Source: Limnochordia bacterium
GTDB lineage: Bacteria > Bacillota > Limnochordia > Darwinibacteriales > DTU012
DNA length: 7,991 nucleotides
Assembly: GCA_007116995.1 (NCBI GenBank)
Contig: SKHL01000032.1
Location: 1-7,991, forward strand
Direction: 5' to 3'
This document shows, piece by piece, positions 1-6,052 of this stretch. Under the pieces are notes generated by a model. The model did not search any database. It was not told the DNA's origin and worked only from the letters and a program-made list of their open reading frames with translations. The translations under genes and the position numbers were made by a program. Positions within the stretch are counted from its first letter, which is position 1, and each line of letters opens with the position of its first letter.

Positions 1-80
1 GTTCCTTATATAATGAACACCCACGCTGGGTCATCGCCCACTGTAAGCGCATGTTAGATCGGGCCTGGTCTATGCTGTAA
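1..80 (+). CDS. C-terminal end of an unidentified protein (5' truncated)
   Basis: The plus-strand frame whose codons start at base 3 is open from the window edge to a TAA at 78-80. It encodes 25 residues ending in HCKRMLDRAWSML. The peptide has a tryptophan-containing start (HPRWVIAHC) followed by an amphipathic, basic helix-like stretch, and it reads like genuine protein rather than random translation. Only the tail is visible, so I do not recognise the family and assign no function. The gene points the same way as the kinase downstream, but about 190 bases separate them, so shared transcription is possible but not shown. There is no clear U-tract terminator after the stop codon. Confidence 0.55.
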   Translation, partial: SLYNEHPRWVIAHCKRMLDRAWSML

Positions 81-113
81 ATAATTCAATAAAATAGAGC
101 TAAAATGCAGGAT

Positions 114-129
114 TGCACAAAGCTGTGCA
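114..129 (+). other. Small hairpin in the leader region of the kinase gene
   Basis: TGCACA (114-119) and TGTGCA (124-129) pair perfectly around an AAGC loop. A second possible pairing, AGCGA (129-133) with TCGCT (160-164), follows directly and encloses a purine-rich loop. No run of T follows the first hairpin, so it is not a standard intrinsic terminator for the upstream gene. The structures may sit in the kinase mRNA leader. I could not match them to a riboswitch class by eye. The rest of the 81-264 spacer shows only AT-rich stretches (such as 173-184) and no convincing paired -35/-10 promoter. Confidence 0.3.
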
Positions 130-256
130 GCGACGGGAAACATACAAGTAGATACGGGCTCGCTCAAGGGTGTACATATATAAATGGATTAGGTCTCTTT
201 CTCATTTTTTGGAGGGAAGGAAGATTTTTTAGCGAATAATGGTAAAGAATGCCATT

Positions 257-263
257 GGGAGGG
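257..263 (+). promoter_or_regulatory. Ribosome binding site that favours the second ATG of the kinase gene
   Basis: The purine block GGGAGGG lies only 1 base before the ATG at 265, which is too close for good initiation, but 10 bases before the ATG at 274. This makes 274 the more likely start. The protein would then begin MSWSKLVKQ rather than MKAMSWSK. Confidence 0.55.
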
Positions 264-273
264 AATGAAAGCA

Positions 274-1692
274 ATGAGTTGGAGTAAGTTAGTGAAACAG
301 GCCATAGAAACACCCATCGATTGCGGTGTCTTTGCCGCCTTTAATTCCAATATTGATGTAGTTATTAAGGTGACTCCTGAGAGAATCAAGGAGATTTTTC
401 AGCAGGACCCGCGAGTATTCTATGACCGACCTAATGATCCAACAAACGTATGGCCTATAACGACCAGTACAGAGTTTTTGGCCCTGCTCCAGGAGTGTAT
501 GGCAGGCGGAAAGTCCTTTTATGGTATAGTGGATATTCAATTATCTCCCTTCTTTGAGCAGGCGTTTCCAGACAGACAGGAAGCCATGGGTGGTCAAGCA
601 GGCATCATTGCCAATCAAATGGCCGCCTTAGGAGCTAAATCCTATGTCTATAATCCAGTTCTATCGGCACGGCAAGCAAACGCCTACCACCCTAAGGTCA
701 TGTTTCCACAGATTCATAATGGGGTACAATGGGTACGTACTAGCGATGCAGTGAATGACCAATGGACTAAGGTGAATTTTATCTTTGAGTATGCAAAGGG
801 GGTTACATATACCTTCGGACTGGATACGCTCACTACACCTCGAGCCAATCGGGTCATATTAGGGACTCGAAATCCCAAAGCAGCTATGGGATTCGATCAG
901 AAGGTAGAGCAATACTTACCCCAATTAGGGACTGAATTTGAGGTTGGCTTTATGGCTGGGTATCACCATGGCCGAATCGAAGGTCGGGCCGATACCATCA
1001 ATGACTATATCGACCTTAGTTTGAAACAAAAACGAGCACTGACCGAGAAAAATCGGGAACTGAAACTTCATCTTGAGTATGTACCGATGAAAGATGGCGA
1101 AGACGAAGTTGCTTTGCTTCGGGCTCTCGTTCCTGAATTTAGTAGTTTTGGCATTAATGAAAACGAAATTCAGCGGTTATTAGGCGAGCTAGGATTTGAG
1201 GAGATCGCGGCAGAAATACGTCATCATGAACGGGCCTATAGTTTATATCAAGGAGTTCTAGCTATCTTTCATATGTTTAGGGTGCCTAGAATTCAACTCC
1301 ATAATTTAGGATATTATGTTGTTATTCTTGCTAAACCATATTCTATTAGACCTGAATATGTTCGGCAAGCTTGCTTGTTCGCATCCTGTGTCAATGGAAT
1401 CAAAGCAAAACACGGTGGTGCGGTTCCTCGAGAGACGCTTAATGAAATGGCCTCCTACCCATTATCAGACATTGGACTGAAACAGGTAGAGATGTTTATG
1501 CGAGAAGGCATAGCAAAAGGCTTGCCTATCTTCGATGACTTCGCTAACACCGGGATCATGGAAATGGAAGATCACTATTTATTGGTGATTCCAGCTCATG
1601 TGATCCCTAATCCTGTTAGCACAGTGGGTATGGGTGATACTGTATCGTCTAGTTCTTATGCGGCGGAAATTTCGCTAGGTCGGTCTATCTAA
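274..1692 (+). CDS. ADP-dependent sugar kinase (ADP-glucokinase/phosphofructokinase family)
   Basis: This is a complete 472-residue cytoplasmic kinase of the ribokinase-like fold. The family phosphorylates glucose and/or fructose 6-phosphate using ADP instead of ATP, releasing AMP. All three signature motifs of ADP-dependent kinases are visible: HXE (HLE, residues 266-268), NXXE (NENE, 295-298) and, near the C-terminus, GXGD (GMGD, 452-455) within NPVSTVGMGDT, whose Asp is the expected catalytic base. The N-terminal FNSNID segment and MGGQAGIIAN (about 105-114) are also typical. Length and the short tail after GXGD match full-length archaeal members, so the gene appears intact. Whether the substrate is glucose, fructose 6-phosphate or both cannot be decided by eye. 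The family is best known from archaea and animals, so its presence here suggests an ancient or transferred bacterial branch. The first ATG at 265 would add three residues, but the ribosome binding site spacing favours 274. The 3' end overlaps the convergent peptidase gene. Confidence 0.9.
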   Translation: MSWSKLVKQAIETPIDCGVFAAFNSNIDVVIKVTPERIKEIFQQDPRVFYDRPNDPTNVWPITTSTEFLALLQECMAGGKSFYGIVDIQLSPFFEQAFPDRQEAMGGQAGIIANQMAALGAKSYVYNPVLSARQANAYHPKVMFPQIHNGVQWVRTSDAVNDQWTKVNFIFEYAKGVTYTFGLDTLTTPRANRVILGTRNPKAAMGFDQKVEQYLPQLGTEFEVGFMAGYHHGRIEGRADTINDYIDLSLKQKRALTEKNRELKLHLEYVPMKDGEDEVALLRALVPEFSSFGINENEIQRLLGELGFEEIAAEIRHHERAYSLYQGVLAIFHMFRVPRIQLHNLGYYVVILAKPYSIRPEYVRQACLFASCVNGIKAKHGGAVPRETLNEMASYPLSDIGLKQVEMFMREGIAKGLPIFDDFANTGIMEMEDHYLLVIPAHVIPNPVSTVGMGDTVSSSSYAAEISLGRSI

Positions 1693-2844
1693 ACTCTTGA
1701 TCATTCGTAGCACAAGTTGTTTGGCGGTGTTCAAGTTGGAACTACTAATGTGCTCAACCGTGTCTGTGTTCCAATGCCAGTTCGGTAACAGTCCTTGTTT
1801 ATCCTGAGCCATTATGCTGATAGCTTGTCCACCTCTCGCTAGGATGGGAGTTGCATCCGTGGCAAGCAGGTGATAACCATGACAAGCTACGGGCAAGGTA
1901 GGAGCGGTATAAATGCACTCTTGGGTAATCGCCAAAAGCTTGGGATCTACGGAGAATTTTCGCAAGGCTCCGTCGCTAGTGGTGATAAATAGGTCACCTG
2001 TGCCTAGGTTATCTAAGTTTATAAAGAGGGTATTTACAATACCATAATTTTTGATATAGTTCAAGGAACCGAACATTCCCGCTTCTTCAGCTCCTGTGGC
2101 TAAGAACTCGATGTCTATGTGCTGAGGTGGATTAGGGATTAGCTCTTTGGCAACCCCGAGCAGTACAGATACTCCACTGGCATTATCATTGGCACCGGGA
2201 GTAACGTTGCCAAATAGCTCGCGGTGTATTAGCATGACTGTTACGACGAACAGGTAGATGGCAAATGGAGTTAAGGCGTAGAAAAACGGCATGGTCGTTC
2301 GGCCTTGCCACATGGCTATTGCACCTAAAACGGTACACAAAGTAATCATCACCATAGAAGTAACTATAAGCAAGAAGGAGTTGCGAAATCCTGCTACTAA
2401 GCGGGGATGAAAGTTAAGACCTGCTTTAGATGAATCATAATGGGCCATAATGACCACTTTAGTACGAATAGTTCCGTTAGTATTAAGACTAGCAGGTAAC
2501 TGAGCCCGTACATTCTGGCTTTGTTTTTTGGGAAGAAAGTGGGCAATGCTAAAACGAGTATTAATATCTAGCATGTATAGGGAGAGAAAGACTATAGCGA
2601 CTATTCCGGCGATTATGGGCTGGATTAGAAAGAGACTACTGCTTAGCACAAACCCACCGATAAGAATAAGCTGAACGGGTGAGAAGCTATTAATCGTGGA
2701 AAAGGGGTCAAGCGTAACAGCATAACCTAGGTTGGAGAGTTTCTCTTGGATATAGGTAGCACTTTTTGCTTCGTTTTTGCTGGCAGATCCCCGTGGACCT
2801 ATGGTCACAGCTAAATAGTGAATATGTTTTTGCATACTATTCAT
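1675..2844 (-). CDS. Membrane-embedded M28-family zinc metallopeptidase
   Basis: This 389-residue protein resembles M28 (aminopeptidase Y/S-type) peptidases that use two zinc ions. The expected ligands and catalytic residues are present: His135 and Asp137 in AHYDSS, the bridging Asp220 in GANDNASG, Glu253-Glu254 in GAEEAG (general base and ligand), Asp278 in NLDNLG, and His357 in HWNTDT. Four hydrophobic stretches look like membrane segments, at roughly 56-75, 77-92, 156-178 and 186-206. The second pair lies inside the catalytic domain, between the HYD and GANDN motifs. No cleavable signal peptide is evident. Substrate is unknown; release of amino acids from peptides at the membrane is a family-based guess. 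A GTG at 2853 and an ATG at 2850 lie further upstream in frame, but GAGGTG sits 6 bases before the ATG at 2844, so that start is preferred. It is convergent with the kinase and divergent from the helicase, so it is probably its own transcription unit. Confidence 0.85.
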   Translation of the reverse strand: MNSMQKHIHYLAVTIGPRGSASKNEAKSATYIQEKLSNLGYAVTLDPFSTINSFSPVQLILIGGFVLSSSLFLIQPIIAGIVAIVFLSLYMLDINTRFSIAHFLPKKQSQNVRAQLPASLNTNGTIRTKVVIMAHYDSSKAGLNFHPRLVAGFRNSFLLIVTSMVMITLCTVLGAIAMWQGRTTMPFFYALTPFAIYLFVVTVMLIHRELFGNVTPGANDNASGVSVLLGVAKELIPNPPQHIDIEFLATGAEEAGMFGSLNYIKNYGIVNTLFINLDNLGTGDLFITTSDGALRKFSVDPKLLAITQECIYTAPTLPVACHGYHLLATDATPILARGGQAISIMAQDKQGLLPNWHWNTDTVEHISSSNLNTAKQLVLRMIKSLDRPT

Positions 2845-2850
2845 AACCAT

Positions 2851-2856
2851 CACCTC
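2851..2856 (-). promoter_or_regulatory. Ribosome binding site that sets the M28 peptidase start
   Basis: On the minus strand, GAGGTG is followed by six bases and then ATG (2844-2842). The upstream in-frame GTG (2853) is part of this site and the ATG at 2850 abuts it, so neither can use it. The divergent spacer of 47 bases must also carry the helicase ribosome binding site, so at least one promoter probably lies inside the neighbouring coding sequence. Confidence 0.6.
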
Positions 2857-2878
2857 ATTAACTTAGTTCTTCTTAATT

Positions 2879-2886
2879 AAGGAGGA
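2879..2886 (+). promoter_or_regulatory. Strong ribosome binding site for a TTG-started helicase gene
   Basis: AAGGAGGA is a near-perfect anti-16S match ending a few bases before the TTG at 2892. No ATG or GTG lies nearby in frame, and the encoded N-terminus places the helicase Q-like region (DPFQREA) at the usual distance before Walker A. The strong site may compensate for the weak TTG codon. Confidence 0.7.
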
Positions 2887-2891
2887 TCCTT

Positions 2892-5156
2892 TTGTCTAGT
2901 GTAGAAATTAATCTAACTTATCGCGGATTTACGTTGGATCCCTTTCAACGTGAAGCAGTTGAATATATTGATCAAAATCACTCGGTGTTGGTGGCCGCAC
3001 CAACAGGTGTGGGTAAGACGCTAATCGCCGATTATGTGATCGAAAAAGTGTATAAGGCTGGTGGGCGTGTGGTATATACAGCGCCTATTAAAGCTCTTAG
3101 CAATCAAAAATTCAAGGAATTTAAAGCCCATATGGGCGAAGATGTCGTCGGCATTTTAACGGGCGACGTTGTAATTAATCCAGATGCCCCTGTATTAATA
3201 ATGACTACGGAGATATTTCGCAATTTACTGCAGCAGTCACCTGAGCGAATGGACGATGTGCATTATGTTATTTTTGATGAAATTCATTATATCGATGATC
3301 CCCAACGGGGAAGTGTCTGGGAAGAAAGCTTAATATTTATGCCTGAAAAAATGCGGTTTTTAGGTCTGAGTGCCACGATTCCTAATGTGGATCAATTAGC
3401 CCTGTGGATCGGGGGCATCCAAGAGCAAGAGGTGAAGATCGTCACCCACTTTCAGCGCATTGTACCTCTTGAGCATTATCTATTTGAAAAGAGTCTTGGG
3501 GTAACCACCTTAGCAAAGGTGAAAAAGTCCTATCGCAAACTCCGGGCTAAGCAGGATAGGCTGCCTCCCTGGGAACGGGAAAAAGTAGCGAGCACATCGC
3601 ACATGGATTTAATTGCCCAGATTAAAGATGAGTATTTGCCGTGCTTGTTCTTTACGTTTAGTCGTCGTAAGGCGGAGATGAATGCTTTGGAACTAGGAGA
3701 CCACTATGATTTCCTTACTCCCGGGGAGAAAGATCAAGTCAACACCATAGTTTCTCAGGTAGCGGCCCGATATCCTCAGATATCTAGTGATCGTTGGACG
3801 AGCTTACGTCGGCTGGTTTTACGAGGGATCGGTTATCATCATGCTGGGATGCTTCCTGCCCTTAAGGATGTGGTAGAGGAGCTATTTACCCATCGATTAA
3901 TCTCTGTGTTATATTGTACAGAGACCTTTGCAGTGGGGTTGAATTTCCCCTGTCGTTCGGTATGCTTTGATTCTAGTACCAAATGGGATGGAGTCTCATT
4001 TCGCGCCATCACTAACCGCGAGTATTTCCAAATGGCAGGACGCGCTGGACGGCGTGGTATCGATACGCAAGGGTTTGTCTTTACTTTGTTAGACATTAAC
4101 TATTTTGATCCCCAGGAACTACCAAGCATGAAGGAATCTCAGATAGAACCATTACAGAGTCAATTCACCTTAACGTATAACTCGATTCTTAATTTGATTA
4201 AGAACTACGATGACAGCCAGATATATCTGCTATTGGGAAAAAACTTTGCTACCTATCAAGCGCTTGATGAACGAAGTCGCGTCCGGGAACGTTTAACGGA
4301 GGTAAAAGATGAAATTGAACGCTACTGTGAGCACATGGATGTAGAGGCTTGTCCCTTTATATATGACCGTTTAATTCGGAAACAGTCGAACTATGAGGAT
4401 CAGTTAGCAACAGAGCGAAATCCTCGTCGTAAGGGACGACTGAAGCAACAGATCGCGACGATTCGTAACTCCCTAAAGGATGTAGAGAAGCAGCAATGCA
4501 GTAAAGAAGAACAACGGGACTGTCGTCATGTAGGGAAACTATATCGAAAACTAGTGGCTCGATACCATCGTCTGCTTAAACAAGAGAAAATGCTAGATCC
4601 CCAGGAACGCTATTATCAAGAATTCCAGGACAAGAAAACACTACTATCATCTCTTGGTTACTTGCAGGGAGATACACTAACGGCCGCAGGGGCATTTGCT
4701 AGCCAGATCCATGGGCAAGAGTTGCTCGTGACGGAACTATTCATGGACGGATTAGTCCATAAGTACAGCATGGCTGAATTAAATGCCATGGCTGTCTCCA
4801 TCGGATATGAGCCTCGTAAAAATGAGACGAAAATCAGTCACAAGTTAGATTTTACTTCCATCCATAAGAGCATGTTTCAGCTTAACAAGCTTGAGGAGAA
4901 GTTCCTTGGCACCTCTACTGTTCAATTTAACGACCATATCGCGATTCTTGCATATCGTTGGTCTCAGGGCGATTCCTTTGAGAATGTATTGAAAGACTCT
5001 CCAATTGACGAAGGGGATCTGATTTTTGCCTTCCGACGGGGCATTGATTTGCTGCGCCAAATACGCAATACCACTAGGGAGGATAAATACCTAAATGGCA
5101 AGCTGAAAGAGTGTATAAATAAGATGGATCGCGACCAAGTATCTGTGTGGTTGTAA
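2892..5156 (+). CDS. Ski2/Mtr4/HelY-like superfamily 2 DExH-box helicase
   Basis: This 754-residue protein is an ATP-dependent helicase, probably acting on RNA as Ski2, Mtr4 and actinobacterial HelY relatives are thought to do. Motifs in order are DPFQ with Walker A APTGVGKT (36-43), DEIH box (129-132), motif III SAT (160-162), and motif VI QMAGRAGRRG (380-389), whose AGRAGRRG form is typical of the Ski2-like group. Residues from about 585 to the end resemble the DSHCT helical domain (TAAGAFASQIHGQELLVTEL and following). Between them, about 455-575 is a charged, predicted helical hairpin with a basic tip and two cysteine pairs, C479/C487 and C536/C544, each spaced C-x7-C. Mtr4 has an arch with a beta-rich KOW head at this location; here the insertion is shorter and no such head is apparent. 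The gene begins at TTG with a strong ribosome binding site and leads a same-strand run with the HAD and AddB-like genes. Cellular partners are unknown; RNA decay or processing is inferred from the family. An alternative is a DNA-directed role, as in Hel308-like enzymes, but the motif VI form and C-terminal domain fit Ski2/Mtr4 better. Confidence 0.88.
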   Translation: MSSVEINLTYRGFTLDPFQREAVEYIDQNHSVLVAAPTGVGKTLIADYVIEKVYKAGGRVVYTAPIKALSNQKFKEFKAHMGEDVVGILTGDVVINPDAPVLIMTTEIFRNLLQQSPERMDDVHYVIFDEIHYIDDPQRGSVWEESLIFMPEKMRFLGLSATIPNVDQLALWIGGIQEQEVKIVTHFQRIVPLEHYLFEKSLGVTTLAKVKKSYRKLRAKQDRLPPWEREKVASTSHMDLIAQIKDEYLPCLFFTFSRRKAEMNALELGDHYDFLTPGEKDQVNTIVSQVAARYPQISSDRWTSLRRLVLRGIGYHHAGMLPALKDVVEELFTHRLISVLYCTETFAVGLNFPCRSVCFDSSTKWDGVSFRAITNREYFQMAGRAGRRGIDTQGFVFTLLDINYFDPQELPSMKESQIEPLQSQFTLTYNSILNLIKNYDDSQIYLLLGKNFATYQALDERSRVRERLTEVKDEIERYCEHMDVEACPFIYDRLIRKQSNYEDQLATERNPRRKGRLKQQIATIRNSLKDVEKQQCSKEEQRDCRHVGKLYRKLVARYHRLLKQEKMLDPQERYYQEFQDKKTLLSSLGYLQGDTLTAAGAFASQIHGQELLVTELFMDGLVHKYSMAELNAMAVSIGYEPRKNETKISHKLDFTSIHKSMFQLNKLEEKFLGTSTVQFNDHIAILAYRWSQGDSFENVLKDSPIDEGDLIFAFRRGIDLLRQIRNTTREDKYLNGKLKECINKMDRDQVSVWL

Positions 5157-5171
5157 AAAACGTTAGGTATA

Positions 5172-5203
5172 CCACCCCTTATGTTGTAGAGTAAGAGGGT
5201 TGG
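5172..5203 (+). other. Bulged hairpin between helicase and HAD genes, reaching the HAD ribosome binding site
   Basis: CCACCCCTTA (5172-5181) can pair with TAAGAGGGTTGG (5192-5203), giving ten base pairs with two single-base bulges (A5196, and a T at 5200/5201) and a 10-base loop. The last two G bases of the 3' arm belong to the HAD ribosome binding site (5202-5208). No T-run follows, so it is not a canonical terminator. It could reduce HAD translation or stabilise mRNA ends. The overlapping palindrome GGTATACC (5166-5173) would compete with the 5' arm. Confidence 0.35.
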
Positions 5204-5208
5204 AGGGA
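5202..5208 (+). promoter_or_regulatory. Ribosome binding site for the GTG-started HAD gene
   Basis: GGAGGGA ends 5 bases before the GTG at 5214. The overlapping ATG at 5212 reads straight into TGA, so it cannot be the start, and GTG gives the expected Cof-family N-terminus. Confidence 0.6.
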
Positions 5209-5213
5209 TCAAT

Positions 5214-6035
5214 GTGAGTACGAACTATCGCTTAGTGGTTTTAGATATAGATGGAACGATATTAACATCAAAGCAAGAATTGTCATCTAGAGTGCGATCG
5301 GTGATTAAAGCCATTCGTCAACAAGGCATCTATGTTACACTAGCTACTGGCCGGCGCCCTACTGCAGCACTACCTTGGGCTAAGGCGTTAGATATTGATA
5401 TTCCCATTATAGCCCATAATGGTGGAGTGATTCTGCATCCCCATGATGGGCGGGTTCTTTTTTCAAAGGGAATCGAACTTACATTAGCCAAAAAATTACA
5501 ACAGGAACTGGTTCAGGCAAGGATTCCCCATTTGGTGTATCGGGGAGAGGATGCGGGGAATATCGGTATGTTGGCTCGAGATTTTTTGCAGACCAAGGCA
5601 CAATTTCTAGCCGATATTGATGATCAGGTTTTTGTTGCGGATACCGTCGAGTTCGGACAAGCTGTGGTAAAATTTGCGGTGTTAGATACGCTGACTCACA
5701 TTCAACCAAGGCTAGCTCGTTGGTTTCAGGTCTATGGAGATGGAGCTGCTTTGACGGTGTATTCATCTCCCCTCTATTTAGGGGTAGATTTTGTGGCAAG
5801 TCAATGTTCAAAGGCTAGTGGTGTCTCCGTTGTCTTAAAGGAATTAGAGTTAGATTTTAGTCAAGTGGTTGCCATCGGTGATGACGTGAACGATAGAGAA
5901 TTAATTATGCAAGCAGGATTTGGAGTAGCGATGTTGAATGCTTCAGAGACTGTAAAAAAAGAGGCAGATTATGTTACAACTGAGACTAATGATGAAGATG
6001 GTGTGGCCCAGGTACTAGAAGATATTTTTCTTTAA
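5214..6035 (+). CDS. Cof-type HAD superfamily phosphatase
   Basis: This 273-residue cytoplasmic hydrolase matches Cof-subfamily (type IIB cap) HAD phosphatases in motif content and length. Motif I is LDIDGT with nucleophile Asp11 and acid/base Asp13. Motif II is the LATGRR threonine, Thr45. The conserved lysine is Lys200 in SKASGV. Motif III/IV is GDDVND, with Asp223, Asp224 and Asp227 as Mg2+ ligands. The segment after it, with SETVKKEADYVT and NDEDGV, is also typical. The middle part, roughly 85-190, would be the substrate-selecting cap. Relatives dephosphorylate sugar phosphates, FMN or similar small metabolites; the substrate here cannot be named. It starts with GTG because the overlapping ATG meets a stop codon. 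It lies 57 bases after the helicase and 17 bases before the AddB-like gene, so co-transcription is likely. No damage to the gene is visible. Confidence 0.9.
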   Translation: MSTNYRLVVLDIDGTILTSKQELSSRVRSVIKAIRQQGIYVTLATGRRPTAALPWAKALDIDIPIIAHNGGVILHPHDGRVLFSKGIELTLAKKLQQELVQARIPHLVYRGEDAGNIGMLARDFLQTKAQFLADIDDQVFVADTVEFGQAVVKFAVLDTLTHIQPRLARWFQVYGDGAALTVYSSPLYLGVDFVASQCSKASGVSVVLKELELDFSQVVAIGDDVNDRELIMQAGFGVAMLNASETVKKEADYVTTETNDEDGVAQVLEDIFL

Positions 6036-6040
6036 GAAAA

Positions 6041-6046
6041 GAGGTG
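6041..6046 (+). promoter_or_regulatory. Ribosome binding site that sets the AddB-like start
   Basis: GAGGTG lies 6 bases before the ATG at 6053. The nearby ATG at 6048 is in another frame that soon stops. The in-frame GTG at 6044 is part of the binding site itself. The frame is closed upstream by TGA at 5993-5995. Confidence 0.6.
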
Positions 6047-6052
6047 GATGCG

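Noticed and set aside
9..14. A TATAAT -10-like hexamer
   Set aside because: It lies within the coding tail of the upstream gene, encoding Tyr-Asn, and has no suitable -35 element visible because the window begins there.
239..268. Nine-codon ORF (MVKNAIGRE) whose TGA overlaps the first kinase ATG, a possible leader peptide
   Set aside because: The nearest purine-rich stretch is about 15 or more bases upstream, too far for a good ribosome binding site, and the peptide has no attenuator-like codon run.
3839..4096. 85-codon minus-strand ORF inside the helicase gene
   Set aside because: It lies opposite the conserved motif VI region of the helicase, has no recognisable domain, and is best explained as a shadow frame.
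4107..4608. 13-base repeat GATCCCCAGGAAC at 4107-4119 and 4596-4608
   Set aside because: Both copies encode Asp-Pro-Gln-Glu in the helicase and are isolated, so chance codon reuse is the simplest explanation.
5479..5811. 110-codon minus-strand ORF inside the HAD gene
   Set aside because: It is antisense to an intact gene, its peptide composition is unlike a folded protein, and no domain is recognisable.
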